From: Owenia fusiformis
Lineage: Eukaryota; Annelida; Polychaeta; Sabellida; Oweniidae
Reading direction: 5' to 3'
Assembly (NCBI GenBank): GCA_903813345.2
Contig: CAIIXF020000002.1
Span: 12,234,150 to 12,298,149 of the forward strand
DNA: 64,000 nucleotides
Shown here: positions 42,001 through 52,187 of the stretch, piece by piece
How the letters are laid out: every line of letters starts with the position of its first letter
Position numbering within the stretch: position 1 is the first letter of the stretch
Translations under genes and position numbers: made by a program
The notes under the pieces: generated by a model
The model's database searches: none
The model's input: the letters and a program-made list of their open reading frames with translations, nothing else
What the model was told of the DNA's origin: nothing

Positions 42001-45000
42001 TATCAGAACAGGAAGCTTCAATTTTGGATCTGATTCAGGTGATAATCGCCACAAATTTGTAACTGACAGTCATTCAGCCAATCAGAGCCCAGCAGTGGAA
42101 CGTCGTCTGGGTTCTCATAATGCAGAGGGAGACACGTCACTTAGTAGAATGAGTATATATGACAATGTACCACCAACTAGCGCTGATTCTAGCAAGCTCC
42201 ACCAGGAACTAGATCTGATTTTAAGTGAATTATTTGAAAATATAAGCGGACTTAACAACATGACAACACAACCGATAGAAGATATTGACGTATCTGGTTA
42301 GTATTTTTAATTACATATTGTTTATGGGTGTTTTTATGTGAGGTATAGCTATCACTAACTTGTTTATATTATGGTGTAGGCTATTTTTATATCATTTGCG
42401 AAGAAAAATAGTTGACATTTCGTATTGGTTATAGTTCATGAATTTCGTATTGGTTATTTTTCATTAATTTTATGATTTATGTTGAACTTTAATTTTGGAT
42501 GTGGTTTTAGCCTCCTGATTTAGAATGGCAAAAATTTGCTTCTTTTGAATGGTTAAAATCAAGCATAAACTAATTGTTTTTCAGAATTTTTAATTTATAT
42601 AATTGAGAAGACCAATGAAAACTTACCTTACCTAATGTCTTTGCTATCCTCCCAGCTTCAATTGTGTTTTCTTTTAAATCACATTTTTACAAGATATTTT
42701 CAGTAGGTCAATAAAAAAATGATATTTTAAAATTGAAGTCAGTCTGAAGTACCGTCTTTATGACTTGTAATGGAATCAATAAATAGTCTTATCTGTTAAA
42801 CTCCCATGTCTTCAGAATTTGTATAGGGGTTTTAGCAGCATGCTTTAAAAGCACATCCAATTTAGGGGAATGAGGTTTAAGGTATTATTTTATTTATGAA
42901 TTCAAACTGTTGATTAAGGAAAAAATTATTTAGTCAAGGAACTGTACATTTACTTGCAACACATGTGATATTATTTTGTCCAATCAAAACATAAGCCACA
43001 GCAGCACATGTTAAAGGGGATCTTAATACACGCGACACATGTTTATTACGATGAAATTTCCTATTTTGAGTGGGCCCTGTTTATATGGAATATCTGATAG
43101 AATTCTACGAGTAATTTGTTATTACAATATTATATGTATGTTTATATATATCTTACTAAGAGTGCATGTAATAGGGTAGTGGATGTGTATACGGTAGATG
43201 AATTGTCACAGGATATTGAAATTGATACTCTCAAATCTTATTAATGTAAGAGGATACACCGCTTACGCATGCCATGTGGGTTTATACAGCGCATGTAATT
43301 CAGTTTCAGTTGAAACATTATAAATACATGCACACCTGTGTCTTAAAGCATTAGTATATTTTCTACTACTAGGTATACAGCAAACAGAAGCTGACATCAC
43401 AGAACAGATATCAGATACACAGCTGATTGAAGACATGGAGGATGTCATCGATGTCAACTTGACATCACTTGGAACTCAGGAATCTGCAACAATGACAACT
43501 ACAATAGTGTCAACCAATCAGGATGCGATATCAGAAAACCTAGACATCGAGGTCACAACTACAACCAGTCGAACGTCTTCAAACGATAATGTTTCGGAGG
43601 GTGATTTTGGGAAAGACTCGCCAAGTACTCCCAGAACAGAACTGCGAGAGAGGAGAGATTCTGGCGTTGGGTCTAGTCTAACAAGAGCACCTAGGTATGT
43701 TGATCAAATAATTAATAATTTGTTTTTATTATATAGTATTAACTTATTATTAATTTGTTATTATTATTATTTGTATTAACTTATTAATTCATCCCTTAGG
43801 TCTGCTGTTTAGTATACTTTACCCATAAAATACAAATGTTTATTGAAAAATAACAGACCATTGGTTGAAATTCAGTTAATTGGTCCAAACTGCTTAGTGT
43901 CTTGAGAATAAAGAACAACTTTTCACTTTGACAACGAATACTGCTAACAGGATACATTGAACAAAACAGTCAAGGAACTCAAAATACCTGAGCTTTGAAT
44001 AAGGATTTTAATAACACCAAACATGGATGAAGAAATGGGAATTCACTTTAATGGGGGTATTCACATTCCAAGGTCTAGGCACATAGTAATCTAGTAGATG
44101 TACATATTCTGAAAAACACTGTTGATACACATATTTTGACAAACATTTGGCTTATAATGTTTAATACATTCATATTTAACAAACGTTTTATACCAAACGC
44201 CAATGCAACTCAAAATAATTCATGTTTTGATATGTGTTGATCTGACACATGTTTAAAACAATCCAACTGGGCATTGGTATTTACATTTTGACAAACATTC
44301 ACTCTGCACACAGCTATAAATAATAATATTAATTCTTTAAATTCATTGCAGTGATAGGAGACGACCCAGAATTAGGTGGCATAGTTTTCAAAAGTGCCAC
44401 AGGCCAAGCTTCAACAGTCGCACTTTACGCATTAGTAACCTTTCTACAGGACAGTTGATGCTTGTTAGAAAACTCTCACTACTCAAGTTGACAGCCGTCA
44501 TGGAGAAATATTCTCCCGTCAATAGGACTGGTTGGAACTGGTAAGTATAGGATTTGTCTTTATTGCATTTGATAATGATTGTGTTTTATGTAATGCTTAT
44601 TATCAATTATGATTCAATAATACACCTGTGCTGTGATGTAATTAATGTCAATTTTCTAGATGTATGCAAGTATATCCATTATTTCTCGTAAAATGTCTAT
44701 AAAATGTATATATGAAATATTATGTCTGAAATTTTAGATTTTCAAGTAATTTTCTGAGAATAATGTGGATAATGGATATAATTACAAATGGATACCCTAT
44801 CAGGAATGTATTAGTTAAAGATCATTAAATGAACTTATTTGATCTGAGTGATCCTTTGTGCAAAGTACTGTAAAACATTCTTAATTTTCAGGATTATGCC
44901 AAAGTTCATAAAGCGCTTCAAGACCCCAGATTATAAAGACAAGCAAGTGTTTGGTGTTCCATTGCTTCACATTCTACAAAAGACAGGTCAAACTCTCCCA

Positions 45001-47997
45001 CAATGCATCTTGTACGCCATGCGCTTCCTGCGGCGCAATGCCGCTGAGGCTGTAGGAATATTCCGAAAATCTGGAGTTCGATCCAGAATTCAGAAGTTAA
45101 GGAGCCAAATAGAGGCCAACCCAGGTATGTATCTATGCCTAAACTTTAAGCCACAAATGTACATATAGTCGGGCCGTCGGTTTATTTAATAAAAGGCAGA
45201 CAAAATGATGATGGTTTCTGGCTTATTGTAAATATAGGTCTATGAATCTAAACTTTTAATTCTGTAATTTAAAAAAAAACAAGTTAATCGAAGCTGGGAA
45301 TTAATTGGAAGACGAAAGTAGAAATTGTTTGCCATACTTGTACAGATAGGATAATTCGAGTCAACAATGAGGATATTCATTATCACATCCATAGATATCT
45401 CCTGAAATGACGTCAAAGGAAACTCTCGGTGATAATGAATGTTGCTATTTCTGCTATTAATAATATATGGAAATCAAATGTTGTAATCATTGAATTATTT
45501 TTAGATATGACAAACTTCGAAGGTCATCAGGCATATGATGTAGCTGATTTACTGAAACAATATTTCCGAGAGCTGCCTGAATGTGTGCTGACCAATAAAC
45601 TGTCAGAGACATTCATTAGCATATTTCAGTGTGAGTATTACTTCTTGTTTAATATAGGCAACTAAAATATAGGCAGCTAAAATATAGGCACATTAATTGT
45701 TGCTAGTTAAATAAAATGTACACAAATTAAATATGGGCCAGATATGTGGAACACTCTTCAATGTCATTTATTACCCACACACTCGATGGAAATTAACTTC
45801 CTCCTTCAGAGATGGAACATAATTTGAAGTACCATATTGTTCAGCACACGCATGTTTTACTATGTATATCTTGTTTATTACAGTGTGTCCCCGGGAGCTC
45901 AGACTAGAGGCTCTACAGGCTGCTTACATGCTGATGCCAGATGAGAATAGAGAAGTGCTCCAATCACTCTTACTATTCCTCAGGGATATGGCCGATCATT
46001 CAGATAAAAACCAGGTGAACATTTTCATTGAAAAATATTTATTCACAATTGAGTTTTGTTTACACAGAATGTTATTTTGCACTGCAAAGGGATGAAGAAA
46101 CACCAGTCTATTCTAATACTTCCTGCTTGTTTGAACACTTTGGGGTTAAAATGACTCAATCAACAAGTGTCTGTGTCTCAGCAGTGCTGATGAAAGTCTG
46201 AATTGATAACTTTTGTAGAATAACAATGTTAATGTTACTATTACATGAACTTTTTTTTTGGCTGCTGGGCAGGTTGTTGTCCCATAAATCTCACCATATA
46301 AATTCTAGGAAAACTGCTTACCTGTCCAACTTTAAGTTTTTAAAGATGCAAGAGCATACTAGTGCAAAGATTGATAAGGGTTTGGACATGCTAGATAAAT
46401 TACTTGGTGGCCATTTTGAATTTAACTTAAGTCTTTGTTTCTACAGATGACGGAGAGCAACCTGGCTGTGTGTTTTGCGCCATCTTTGTTTCATCTCAGT
46501 GGACTAAGAAGCAGCAACTCGAGCCCAAAACGAAATCGCAAAAATATTGGTGTTCCCGATCAAAAGGAGCTCCTGGACCAAAAAGCGGCACATGAATGTC
46601 TTACACAGATGATTGTGGACTCTAAGAAGATTGTTACGGTAAGATTACACACTTAGTGGATAATCTATAGGTGGAATGAATCATTTTTATAATGTTAATT
46701 ATCTCTTATACATAGGACTTCTAGTGATGCTTTGTGTGTAAATGTCCTCGTACCATCTCTCAGATGAATAATGCATTCACCAGAGCTCAAATATATGTTC
46801 ACACTCATTCTATTTTATTTTTGTAATTTGTTTCACCATTCCATATATTTCCAGGTCCATGAAGACACCATCAGTAAGTGTAAGTTCTCCTACATAGAAC
46901 AAGGTGACCCCGTGACCTTGGAAGATCTAGGTCATCGCTATGGCAATGACAAAGGCAACCCCAATGCCTATCTAGAAACATGCATTCAAGGTCTCCTGAA
47001 AGAAGCCAGAGATAAGTTCAAAGGTTGGATAAATGTGTCATCAAGTACTATGGCAACTAACATTGACTTGTCATACAAGAAAGTTGGAGATGGTCATCCA
47101 TTGCGATTGTGGAAATGCTGTGTCGACCTGGAAGCGCCACCTATAGAAGTTCTTAATAGAGTACTCCGTGAAAGGTACATAACAAAGTACAATTAGTAAT
47201 ATATGGAATATTAGATATGTAGAATATATAGTATAGAGAAATAGAATAGATATAATGACATGAATTAAAAAAGGAATTCATAATCTAGGTACTTGTTTCC
47301 ATCAAATATTTTATTATTGATATCAGTTATTGTGTTAACATAGCTTATTATTGTTTTGTAGGCAAACTTGGGATGAAGATCTGTTGAAATGGCGAGTGAT
47401 TGATCGTCTCGACAAAAACACTGAAATCTTCCAATATGTTACAAACAGTATGGCCCCCCACCCTACCAGAGACTACTGTGAGTTGAGGACCTGGAGGACT
47501 GATCTACCGAAGGGAGCATGTATGTTGGTGTCGACCAGTGTCGATCACCCAGGGGCACCATTGCTAGGAGGTTGTCGGGCGGTGACATTGGCATCACGGT
47601 ATCTTATTGAGCCTTGTGGGTCAGGAAAGTCCCGATTAACCCATATATCAAGAGTTGACACCAGGTAAGTTGACACAGTTCCAAATAAAAATGATTTGAA
47701 TATTAAAAATGATTTAAATAAATACATAAATAAGTAGATAATTAGATTGCAATTATCAAGGAATAGTTTTAAAGAGTTTTGTACCATACTTCTGAAAAAA
47801 TGGAGTCACTTTTTCCAAGTTAGTTGTATACATCAAACTGTTTTGAAGGGAATTGTAAATGTGTTTCATTGTATTATTTCAGAGGGAGATCGCCAGAATG
47901 GTACAATAAAGCTTATGGTCACATCTCAGCGATGCTTATGTCTCACTTGCGTGACTCCTTCAAGCAACAGACAGATGGACCAGAAACCAAAGTTTAA
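17925..47997 (+). CDS. DLC1: DLC1/STARD13-like Rho GTPase-activating protein (SAM-RhoGAP-START), 14 coding exons
   Basis: The joined coding exons are 17925-18009, 36244-36315, 39253-39334, 40498-40558, 41138-42296, 43373-43694, 44352-44540, 44892-45124, 45505-45630, 45884-46014, 46447-46638, 46855-47174, 47362-47664 and 47883-47997. They total 3390 nt, encode 1129 residues plus stop, and every phase matches. Domains: SAM about 30-92; a Ser-rich linker; RhoGAP about 676-880 with the arginine finger at R715 (GIFRKSG) and the conserved Asn at N825 (NLAVCFAPSLF); START about 905-1115. The linker keeps family landmarks: RRSAS (233-237), SIYDNVP with Y441 (the tensin SH2-binding site in human DLC1), an LD-like motif LDLILSEL (458-465), and RERRDSGVG (578-586). 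The length is close to human DLC1 and STARD13. In the family this protein stimulates Rho GTP hydrolysis at focal adhesions. It is most likely the single invertebrate member of the DLC1/STARD13/STARD8 family. The first exon is the least certain part. Confidence 0.93.
21295..21430 (-). repeat. Dispersed repeat, copy 4 (reverse orientation)
   Basis: The blocks aaaatttgaatgaagtgtctt, tacaatttagagtgttaact and ttacattattccttg closely follow the copy at 17270-17420. Confidence 0.6.
33040..33135 (+). repeat. Local direct duplication
   Basis: The block aactgtccattgtaacaatg followed by catgtattaatcggct recurs about 70 bp later as aactgtccgttgtaacaatg followed by cgtgtgttaattggct. It is a diverged tandem duplicate. 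Confidence 0.7.
33170..33282. repeat. Foldback (imperfect inverted repeat)
   Basis: The left arm, starting near 33193 (aaggggttactccatcatgg), pairs with the right arm ccatgacgaagtaacccctt near 33249-33268, with three or four mismatches. A second, inner hairpin (catggggttattt with aaatagccccatg) sits between them. The outer words ggaaatgc and gcatttcc extend the pairing. It may be a small MITE remnant or a local cruciform. Confidence 0.6.
34105..34430 (+). repeat. Degenerate tandem array of ~23-bp units
   Basis: Words of the type tatccatatttgaggtat alternate with tatccatgtctgaaatggg through the array. Two adjacent ~46-bp blocks (about 34229-34322) are exact copies. Confidence 0.75.
36244..36315 (+). 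CDS. DLC1: DLC1-like exon 2 (start of SAM domain)
   Basis: It encodes IEAIEACKWLRAAGFPQYAQ and the following MYE. This is an almost perfect match to the family signature (EACDWLRAAGFPQYAQLYE in vertebrates). It is bounded by TTTTCAG and GTAAGA. Phase in 1, phase out 1. Confidence 0.95.
36316..39252 (+). other. Intron 2 of the DLC1-like gene
   Basis: AT-rich, with a short degenerate tandem near 36597 and a run of tatata/catacata simple sequence near 38340-38402. A GC-richer patch near 39104-39180 contains ccctctcccttttgggtcct and is unexplained. No gene is recognised. Confidence 0.6.
36597..36715 (+). repeat. Short degenerate tandem in intron 2
   Basis: Three versions of aaaactttgatgtcagttttac-like words (with tggtgtcagctttac) follow one another at about 45-bp spacing. 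Confidence 0.5.
39253..39334 (+). CDS. DLC1: DLC1-like exon 3 (SAM domain)
   Basis: It encodes the middle of the SAM domain (FPVDINSVENDHDFLDRDSI), typical of the family. It is bounded by TTTTCAG and GTAAGT. Phase in 1, phase out 2. Confidence 0.95.
39335..40497 (+). other. Intron 3 of the DLC1-like gene
   Basis: AT-rich intron of 1163 bp. I see no other feature in it. Confidence 0.7.
40498..40558 (+). CDS. DLC1: DLC1-like exon 4 (end of SAM domain)
   Basis: It encodes RRLNTLNKCATMKI and a short tail, the conserved end of the SAM domain in this family. It is bounded by TTTCAG and GTAAGA. Phase out 0. Confidence 0.95.
40559..41137 (+). other. Intron 4 with a (TACA)n microsatellite
   Basis: AT-rich intron. 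A tacatacatacatacatac run lies at about 41066-41090. Confidence 0.7.
41138..42296 (+). CDS. DLC1: DLC1-like exon 5 (serine-rich linker, targeting motifs)
   Basis: This large exon covers residues 101-486 plus the first base of Gly487. It opens with an acidic run and KWKFQRSSRRWSR, close to KWTFQRDSKRWSR of vertebrate DLC1. It then holds RRSAS (a basophilic kinase-type site), a polybasic segment (FLRKM to about 263), ISGPVL, a nine-threonine run from an (ACA)n tract (309-317), RTGSF (390-394), SIYDNVP (Y441) and an LD-like motif (458-465). These motifs are in the same order as in vertebrate DLC1, where the region binds tensin, talin and FAK. Bounded by TTTCCAG and GTTAGT. Phase out 1. Confidence 0.93.
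41762..41788 (+). repeat. (ACA)9 microsatellite within coding sequence
   Basis: Nine ACA codons in a row encode a threonine run (residues 309-317) in the disordered linker of the DLC1-like protein. Copy number may vary between individuals. Confidence 0.9.
42297..43372 (+). other. Intron 5 of the DLC1-like gene
   Basis: AT-rich intron. I see no other feature in it. Confidence 0.7.
43373..43694 (+). CDS. DLC1: DLC1-like exon 6 (linker, RERRDSGVG motif)
   Basis: It encodes an acidic, Ser/Thr-rich stretch ending in RERRDSGVGSSLTR. This is a hallmark just upstream of the RhoGAP region in DLC1, STARD13 and STARD8. Acceptor TACTAG, donor GTATGT. Phase in 1, phase out 2. Confidence 0.93.
43695..44351 (+). 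other. Intron 6 of the DLC1-like gene
   Basis: AT-rich intron with tta/tat-rich simple sequence near its 5' end. Confidence 0.7.
44352..44540 (+). CDS. DLC1: DLC1-like exon 7
   Basis: It encodes RIRWHSFQKCHRPSFNS and the KLSLLKLTAVMEKYSP segment, conserved in the family before the RhoGAP domain. Bounded by TTGCAG and GTAAGT. Phase in 2, phase out 2. Confidence 0.94.
44892..45124 (+). CDS. DLC1: DLC1-like exon 8 (RhoGAP, arginine finger)
   Basis: It encodes the start of the RhoGAP domain (FKTPDYKDKQVFGVPL) and the catalytic loop GIFRKSG with arginine finger R715. Bounded by TTTTCAG and GTATGT. Phase in 2, phase out 1. Confidence 0.96.
45505..45630 (+). CDS. DLC1: DLC1-like exon 9 (RhoGAP)
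   Basis: It encodes YDVADLLKQYFRELPECVLT and NKLSETF, conserved RhoGAP helices. Bounded by TTTTTAG and GTGAGT. Phase in 1, phase out 1. Confidence 0.95.
45884..46014 (+). CDS. DLC1: DLC1-like exon 10 (RhoGAP)
   Basis: It encodes LRLEALQAAYMLMPDENREV and LQSLLLFLRD. The PDENREVLQ core is nearly invariant in DLC proteins. Bounded by ATTACAG and GTGAAC (a weaker donor). Phase in 1, phase out 0. Confidence 0.95.
46447..46638 (+). CDS. DLC1: DLC1-like exon 11 (end of RhoGAP)
   Basis: It encodes NLAVCFAPSLFHL with the conserved N825, then a Ser-rich loop and PDQKELLDQKAA. Bounded by CTACAG and GTAAGA. Phase 0 on both sides. Confidence 0.95.
46855..47174 (+). CDS. DLC1: DLC1-like exon 12 (start of START domain)
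   Basis: It encodes the junction and the first half of START: LLKEARDKFKGW, then LSYKKVGDGHPLRLWK, as in vertebrate DLC1. Bounded by TTCCAG and GTACAT. Phase in 0, phase out 2. Confidence 0.95.
47362..47664 (+). CDS. DLC1: DLC1-like exon 13 (START domain)
   Basis: It encodes NSMAPHPTRDYCELRTWRTD, LPKGACMLVSTSVDH and SRYLIEPCGSGKSRLTHISR, all strongly conserved START segments. Bounded by TTTGTAG and GTAAGT. Phase in 2, phase out 2. Confidence 0.96.
47883..47997 (+). CDS. DLC1: DLC1-like exon 14 (C-terminus and stop)
   Basis: It encodes SPEWYNKAYGHISAMLMSHL and RDSFKQQ, the end of the START domain, then a short tail and TAA at 47995-47997. Acceptor ATTTCAG. Confidence 0.95.
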
Positions 47998-49906
47998 CAG
48001 GAAATACATGTGAAACATTGGTTAATACATGTAATGTGTCCAGATGCTTCATCCAAGATGGACCATGGATAACAGATCATTGATGTGAGAATGCCACTTG
48101 TTATCAAACTGATGAAATCAATGATGACACATCATTGAAGGTTAATGATCAGCCGTACAGTCAGGTAGGAAATAGGAGGACTTTCACATGAAAGAAACTT
48201 ATGAAAGACTTATGAAATCATTCCTACACATCAATGAGTGACCAAGGGATGAGTCAAGCACTGTTTAAATGACAATTGCTTAGATGACAGTGCAGCAATT
48301 CACATTATAATGATTATGATGATGACAGGATATTGGGCAAAACAACAAAAGGTTGGAGACCTTACTGGATATTACATATGAAAATGCATTATTGAAAAGA
48401 TAATGCCTTATGGTGGGAAGATGCTGCACATGCATGTTTGTAGATATATACTGTATATATGAAGGTGGACTAAGTTCATGCTAAATGCATTGACTTACAA
48501 TTGAAGTGCCAAAATGAGATGTGTGTAGATGAACAGTGAAAACATATGTTATACTGTTTTGTTAATGTTAAGATATGTGAGGTCATTGGATATAATAGAC
48601 TCTAATCAGAATAAGACATAAACGGAGATTATTTACAATGGCCTTAGTTAGTGTTATGTGTTGCATGTTTTGACGAAGGCATTTGAATATGGACAGTGCT
48701 CTCTGATTTCATGTTAATGCCAAGAGTATATTTTTGAAATTAAGCAATATATATGTTCCGACTATATGTTCAGTATATAAAAATGAACACCACTCCTGTC
48801 AGTGTTTTGTTAAAATGGCAATATTAGTTCTAAACTTGCATGGTGTTTATAAATGCAAAGGACTGAAAGGATAACCATAATAGGGAAGCTTATAAATAAC
48901 ATATAAATTATAACATTATAAATTGTCAAGATCAGTTGGGAAGATTGGACACATATAGTGACAGTAACATTAATACAAAGATTAAGTCAGATAAATTGCA
49001 TTATTATTGTAACAAAAAATGTTTATTTTTATCTATTCAGTTTCATATTATAGATAAAAAAAATTCTTTAAAAAGTGTTGTCTTAAGGAGACAGTATATT
49101 TCATAAAATTGAAATGGTTTTGGATTGAGAAGTGCTCACATTACATTTCTGATAAAGAGAGATATAAAAGTTTGTACTTTACTACATTTTGCATGGACCA
49201 CATTTCTCATTATTCACCTCTCCTTACGTCAAGAAATAATTTTCGCTTAACTGTTATAATAATTGTGATAAAATTGTTGTGATAAAACATGATAATTATT
49301 CTCACAGTTCTTTGTATGTACTTTTCTCTATGAAGTAATATTTCACGTGGCAGTGGGCTTGTGTATAAGGATATGGGCACATGCATATTGACCTTATAAA
49401 GGCACATGTGTAAGGATATGACCTTATATGGGCAAATGGGTATTGACCTTATAAAGGCAAATGTGTAAGGATATGACCTTATATGGGCATATGTGTATTG
49501 ACCCTATAAAGGTACATGTGTAAGGATATGGCCTTATATGGGCACGTGCATATTGACCTTATAAAGGCACATGTGTAAGGATATGACCTAATATGGGCAT
49601 ATGAGTATTGACCCTATAAAGGCAAATGTCTAAGGGTATGGCCTTATGCTATGTACTATGGGCACATTAGGATTGGAAGAATCTGTAAAGCAAATATCTA
49701 CCTCTGTAACCATTGACTGTTTTTGAGGCCTACCAATTCAAGTCATGCTGCTATTTATTCATGAGTCTTTGTTGAAAACTTTTAAAGATAATTTCATGAC
49801 ATGCATTGGAAGGGCTTGCATATAACTGTTTCTAGTTTTTACTCAATTGTACATTGTAGTCGAACTGTAAGACTGATTTCTTGAGGGTATAAATTCAATG
49901 AATAAA
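47998..49906 (+). other. Presumed 3' untranslated region and flank of the DLC1-like gene
   Basis: Non-coding sequence follows the stop. An AATAAA hexamer at 49901-49906 could be a polyadenylation signal, but the true 3' end cannot be set from sequence alone. A 55-bp tandem array lies inside (about 49365-49650). Confidence 0.4.
49365..49650 (+). repeat. 55-bp tandem repeat, about five copies
   Basis: Each unit combines ataaaggcacatgtgtaagg, atatgaccttatatgggca and a variable tattgacctt. Within the unit, words of the type atgggcacatg and aggcacatgtg are themselves related, so the 55-mer probably arose from a shorter ancestor. Confidence 0.9.
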
Positions 49907-49965
49907 CCCCATTATTTATTCATGAATGAAATACCTGAAAGATTGGACAAAACACATTTTGCATA

Positions 49966-50058
49966 CAGGGTGTCAAATGGTGTTGTGCCCCCCCTCCACG
50001 GCATAAACTAGGAAAGATACACATACATACCATATACCATTGGAAAGAGCATTTAATT
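49966..50058 (+). repeat. Left terminal inverted repeat of the Tc1/mariner element
   Basis: It pairs with 50503-50595. The outer ~50 bp are nearly identical, and a second conserved block, cattggaaagagcatt, lies at the inner end. Confidence 0.85.
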
Positions 50059-50121
50059 GTTGTTAACATGGGAAAAGATGAAGATGCATGATGGAAAATA
50101 AGATATATTTTTAACTTACTT

Positions 50122-50410
50122 TTAAAAGTGAGTATGACCCCCTTGGGCAGCCTTAACCGCTACCAATCTAGCCACATATGAAGCTAAATGGGAATGGAAA
50201 AGGGCTGTGTCTTTCTCAAGAGATTTTAATACTTTTCGGAGGTTCTTGAGCAGGGCATGTTTGGACTCTGTTCTCTGCAGCTTCAGTGTCCATAAGTTGC
50301 TCTGTTTTCTCCATTAATATGTTCCCCATGTGCTCTGCAGCATTTAGGTCAGGGCTGTTGCTTGGGTATTCATCAATACCAAAAAGTCTATGCCAGATTC
50401 TCAAAAATCA
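50122..50410 (-). pseudogene. Tc1/mariner transposase, C-terminal fragment with frameshift
   Basis: Read on the minus strand, the fragment shows the family motif around the last catalytic acidic residue: YPSNSPDLNAAEHMGNIL, against the usual W/Y-P-x-x-SPDLNPIE pattern. The canonical tryptophan after it is missing (GNIL). After about 40 residues the frame shifts. The other frame then gives KNLRKVLKSLEKD and a typical Tc1-like ending, VKAAQGGHTHF, before TAA at 50124-50122. The N-terminal DNA-binding domain and the first two catalytic aspartates are absent. It is not functional. Confidence 0.85.
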
Positions 50411-50502
50411 ATGAAATAGAGCACTACACTAGTACATTTCAAATGCATGTGACACTATGTAGCAATATCTGACCTAGGTCATCTAGGGTTTATTTTATCC
50501 AA

Positions 50503-50595
50503 AATTGAATGCTCTTTCCAATGACATACATAATGTGTCAGTACCTTTCTAAGTTTATGCTGTGGAAGGGGGGCACAACGCCATTTGACACCCTG
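50503..50595 (-). repeat. Right terminal inverted repeat of the Tc1/mariner element
   Basis: Its reverse complement matches the left arm at 49966-50058 with scattered differences. Confidence 0.85.
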
Positions 50596-50597
50596 TA

Positions 50598-51386
50598 TAT
50601 ACCTCACCTATTCATAGCTTGCTTGTAGACTATTTATTTAGCTATTAATGCATGGTTAGAAAGTGAATGTGAAAACCAGTCGATTCACCATAAATACAAT
50701 TTTTTCATTGAAATATTTGTTAACTCACATTTTTCAGTTACAGAATTATATTAATTAAATCAGGGTAATATTAAATCAAAATTAGCGATACCTCATTTTT
50801 ATCACCTCATGTCGTCATCTTTTGAGCACTTATACCATTAAGATTGTTCAGTTTTAGACATATTTAAGAGCTCTGTTGACATGTTGAGAATCCTTGCTTT
50901 TTGGGCAATATGTAAAACTGTTTATTCACTGATACACCATGTTTAGTAGTTATCTGTCCACTAATTCTCATGACTTCCTTTAAAATATTTGTATATTTTG
51001 GGATACCTAAGACCACATACACTAGATAGTAGTTATATATATGTATATGTACCATCCGACAGGGTGTCTTTTATGTATAAGTGACACATTCAGTGTAATT
51101 GACACATTGAGCACCCTGAAATTGACACATTGAATCCAGCCATGTCATATAAATTTTCACCTGTTTTTTTTTAAGTAGTATTAAAACTAACATTAGCTAC
51201 ATGGTTTGGATACTGTATTTTCTATATAATATTGTAAATACATGGATATATACAACATGGTAAAACTTTAATATCAAGTAACCTGTGAAAATTGTCATAT
51301 TTACAACTCTAATTACATCTTTCTACTTAGGTTTATTTTATAAAACATGGCTGTTGATCACCCCTGTATTTCACTAATATCTTATT
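50598..51386. other. Non-coding AT-rich DNA
   Basis: No gene is visible. Near 51060-51135 the words gtgacacattcagtg, attgacacattgag and aaattgacacattga form a short degenerate tandem. Confidence 0.5.
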
Positions 51387-51590
51387 GTACTAGTCACACA
51401 GCCTTTGACTAGTACATGTACTAGTCACACAGCCTTTGACTAGTACATGTACTAGTCACACAGCCTTTGACTAGTACATGTACTAGTCACACAGTCTTTG
51501 ACTAGTACATGTACTAGTCACACAGTCTTTGACTAGTACATGTACTAGTCAAACAGTCTTTGACTAGTACATGTACTAGTCACACAGCCT
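51387..51590. repeat. 31-bp satellite with a perfect palindrome, about 6.5 copies
   Basis: The 31-bp unit joins tagtcacacagcctttgac to tagtacatgtac. Each junction forms the 20-bp perfect palindrome GACTAGTACATGTACTAGTC (first at 51407-51426). Sequence changes between copies are few (cagcc or cagtc; cacac or aaac), so expansion is recent. Confidence 0.95.
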
Positions 51591-52187
51591 GGTAACCTTA
51601 TTCATGTAAATATTAGATAATGTGGATTCATGAAGTATCAGATACCCTTAAATGGGAAATCTTTATGAAGTGGGGGTAAATCTAATAGGGAAGGTTAAGG
51701 AAGGTGTTCATATTTTAAATCATGCAATTGTCTATACTTTCTGACAAGTTTTAACATCAAATGATGTCAACCAATGTGTGTCTTTAAAAATCATGTTTGT
51801 GGCGCAAATACTTGTATGACAACATGCCAAATTGGTGTAAAATATTATGTGAAATATGCCAATATTAAGAAAATGTATTTGTTGTCTACTCAATTGTGGG
51901 CGAAAATGCTCTTGATAACAGTACATAAGTTGCAATATGTGTTTCTCCATGTACTTCATTTTGAGATTTTTATAAGTTAGGCTGTTAAGACGTTATAAAA
52001 CAAACAGATCATAAGCTATGACCAGGAGTATTTAACTTGGAGATTGATATTTATAATATATTATAATACTGCGTAAAATAAAGCAGTATGTACTCATATA
52101 CAAAGAAAATTGATATATGCTATAGCAAATGAATATAAAATATAAAAATATGCAATGATCTTCTTATTTTATTTGACCACATATGAA
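51591..52187. other. Non-coding AT-rich DNA
   Basis: No gene or repeat can be supported. Confidence 0.5.

Larger units (their letters stand above)
49966..50595 (-). mobile_element. Tc1/mariner-type DNA transposon, internally deleted
   Basis: A 630-bp element has inverted repeats of roughly 93 bp (49966-50058 and 50503-50595), starting CAGGGTGTCAAATGG. TA lies on both flanks (49964-49965 and 50596-50597), the duplication expected for Tc1/mariner. The interior keeps only the last part of a transposase gene on the minus strand. The arms are diverged and the gene is broken, so this is an old, non-autonomous copy. Confidence 0.88.

Noticed and set aside
51387-51590. CRISPR-like palindromic repeats
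   Set aside because: Units are contiguous with no spacers, so this is a satellite.
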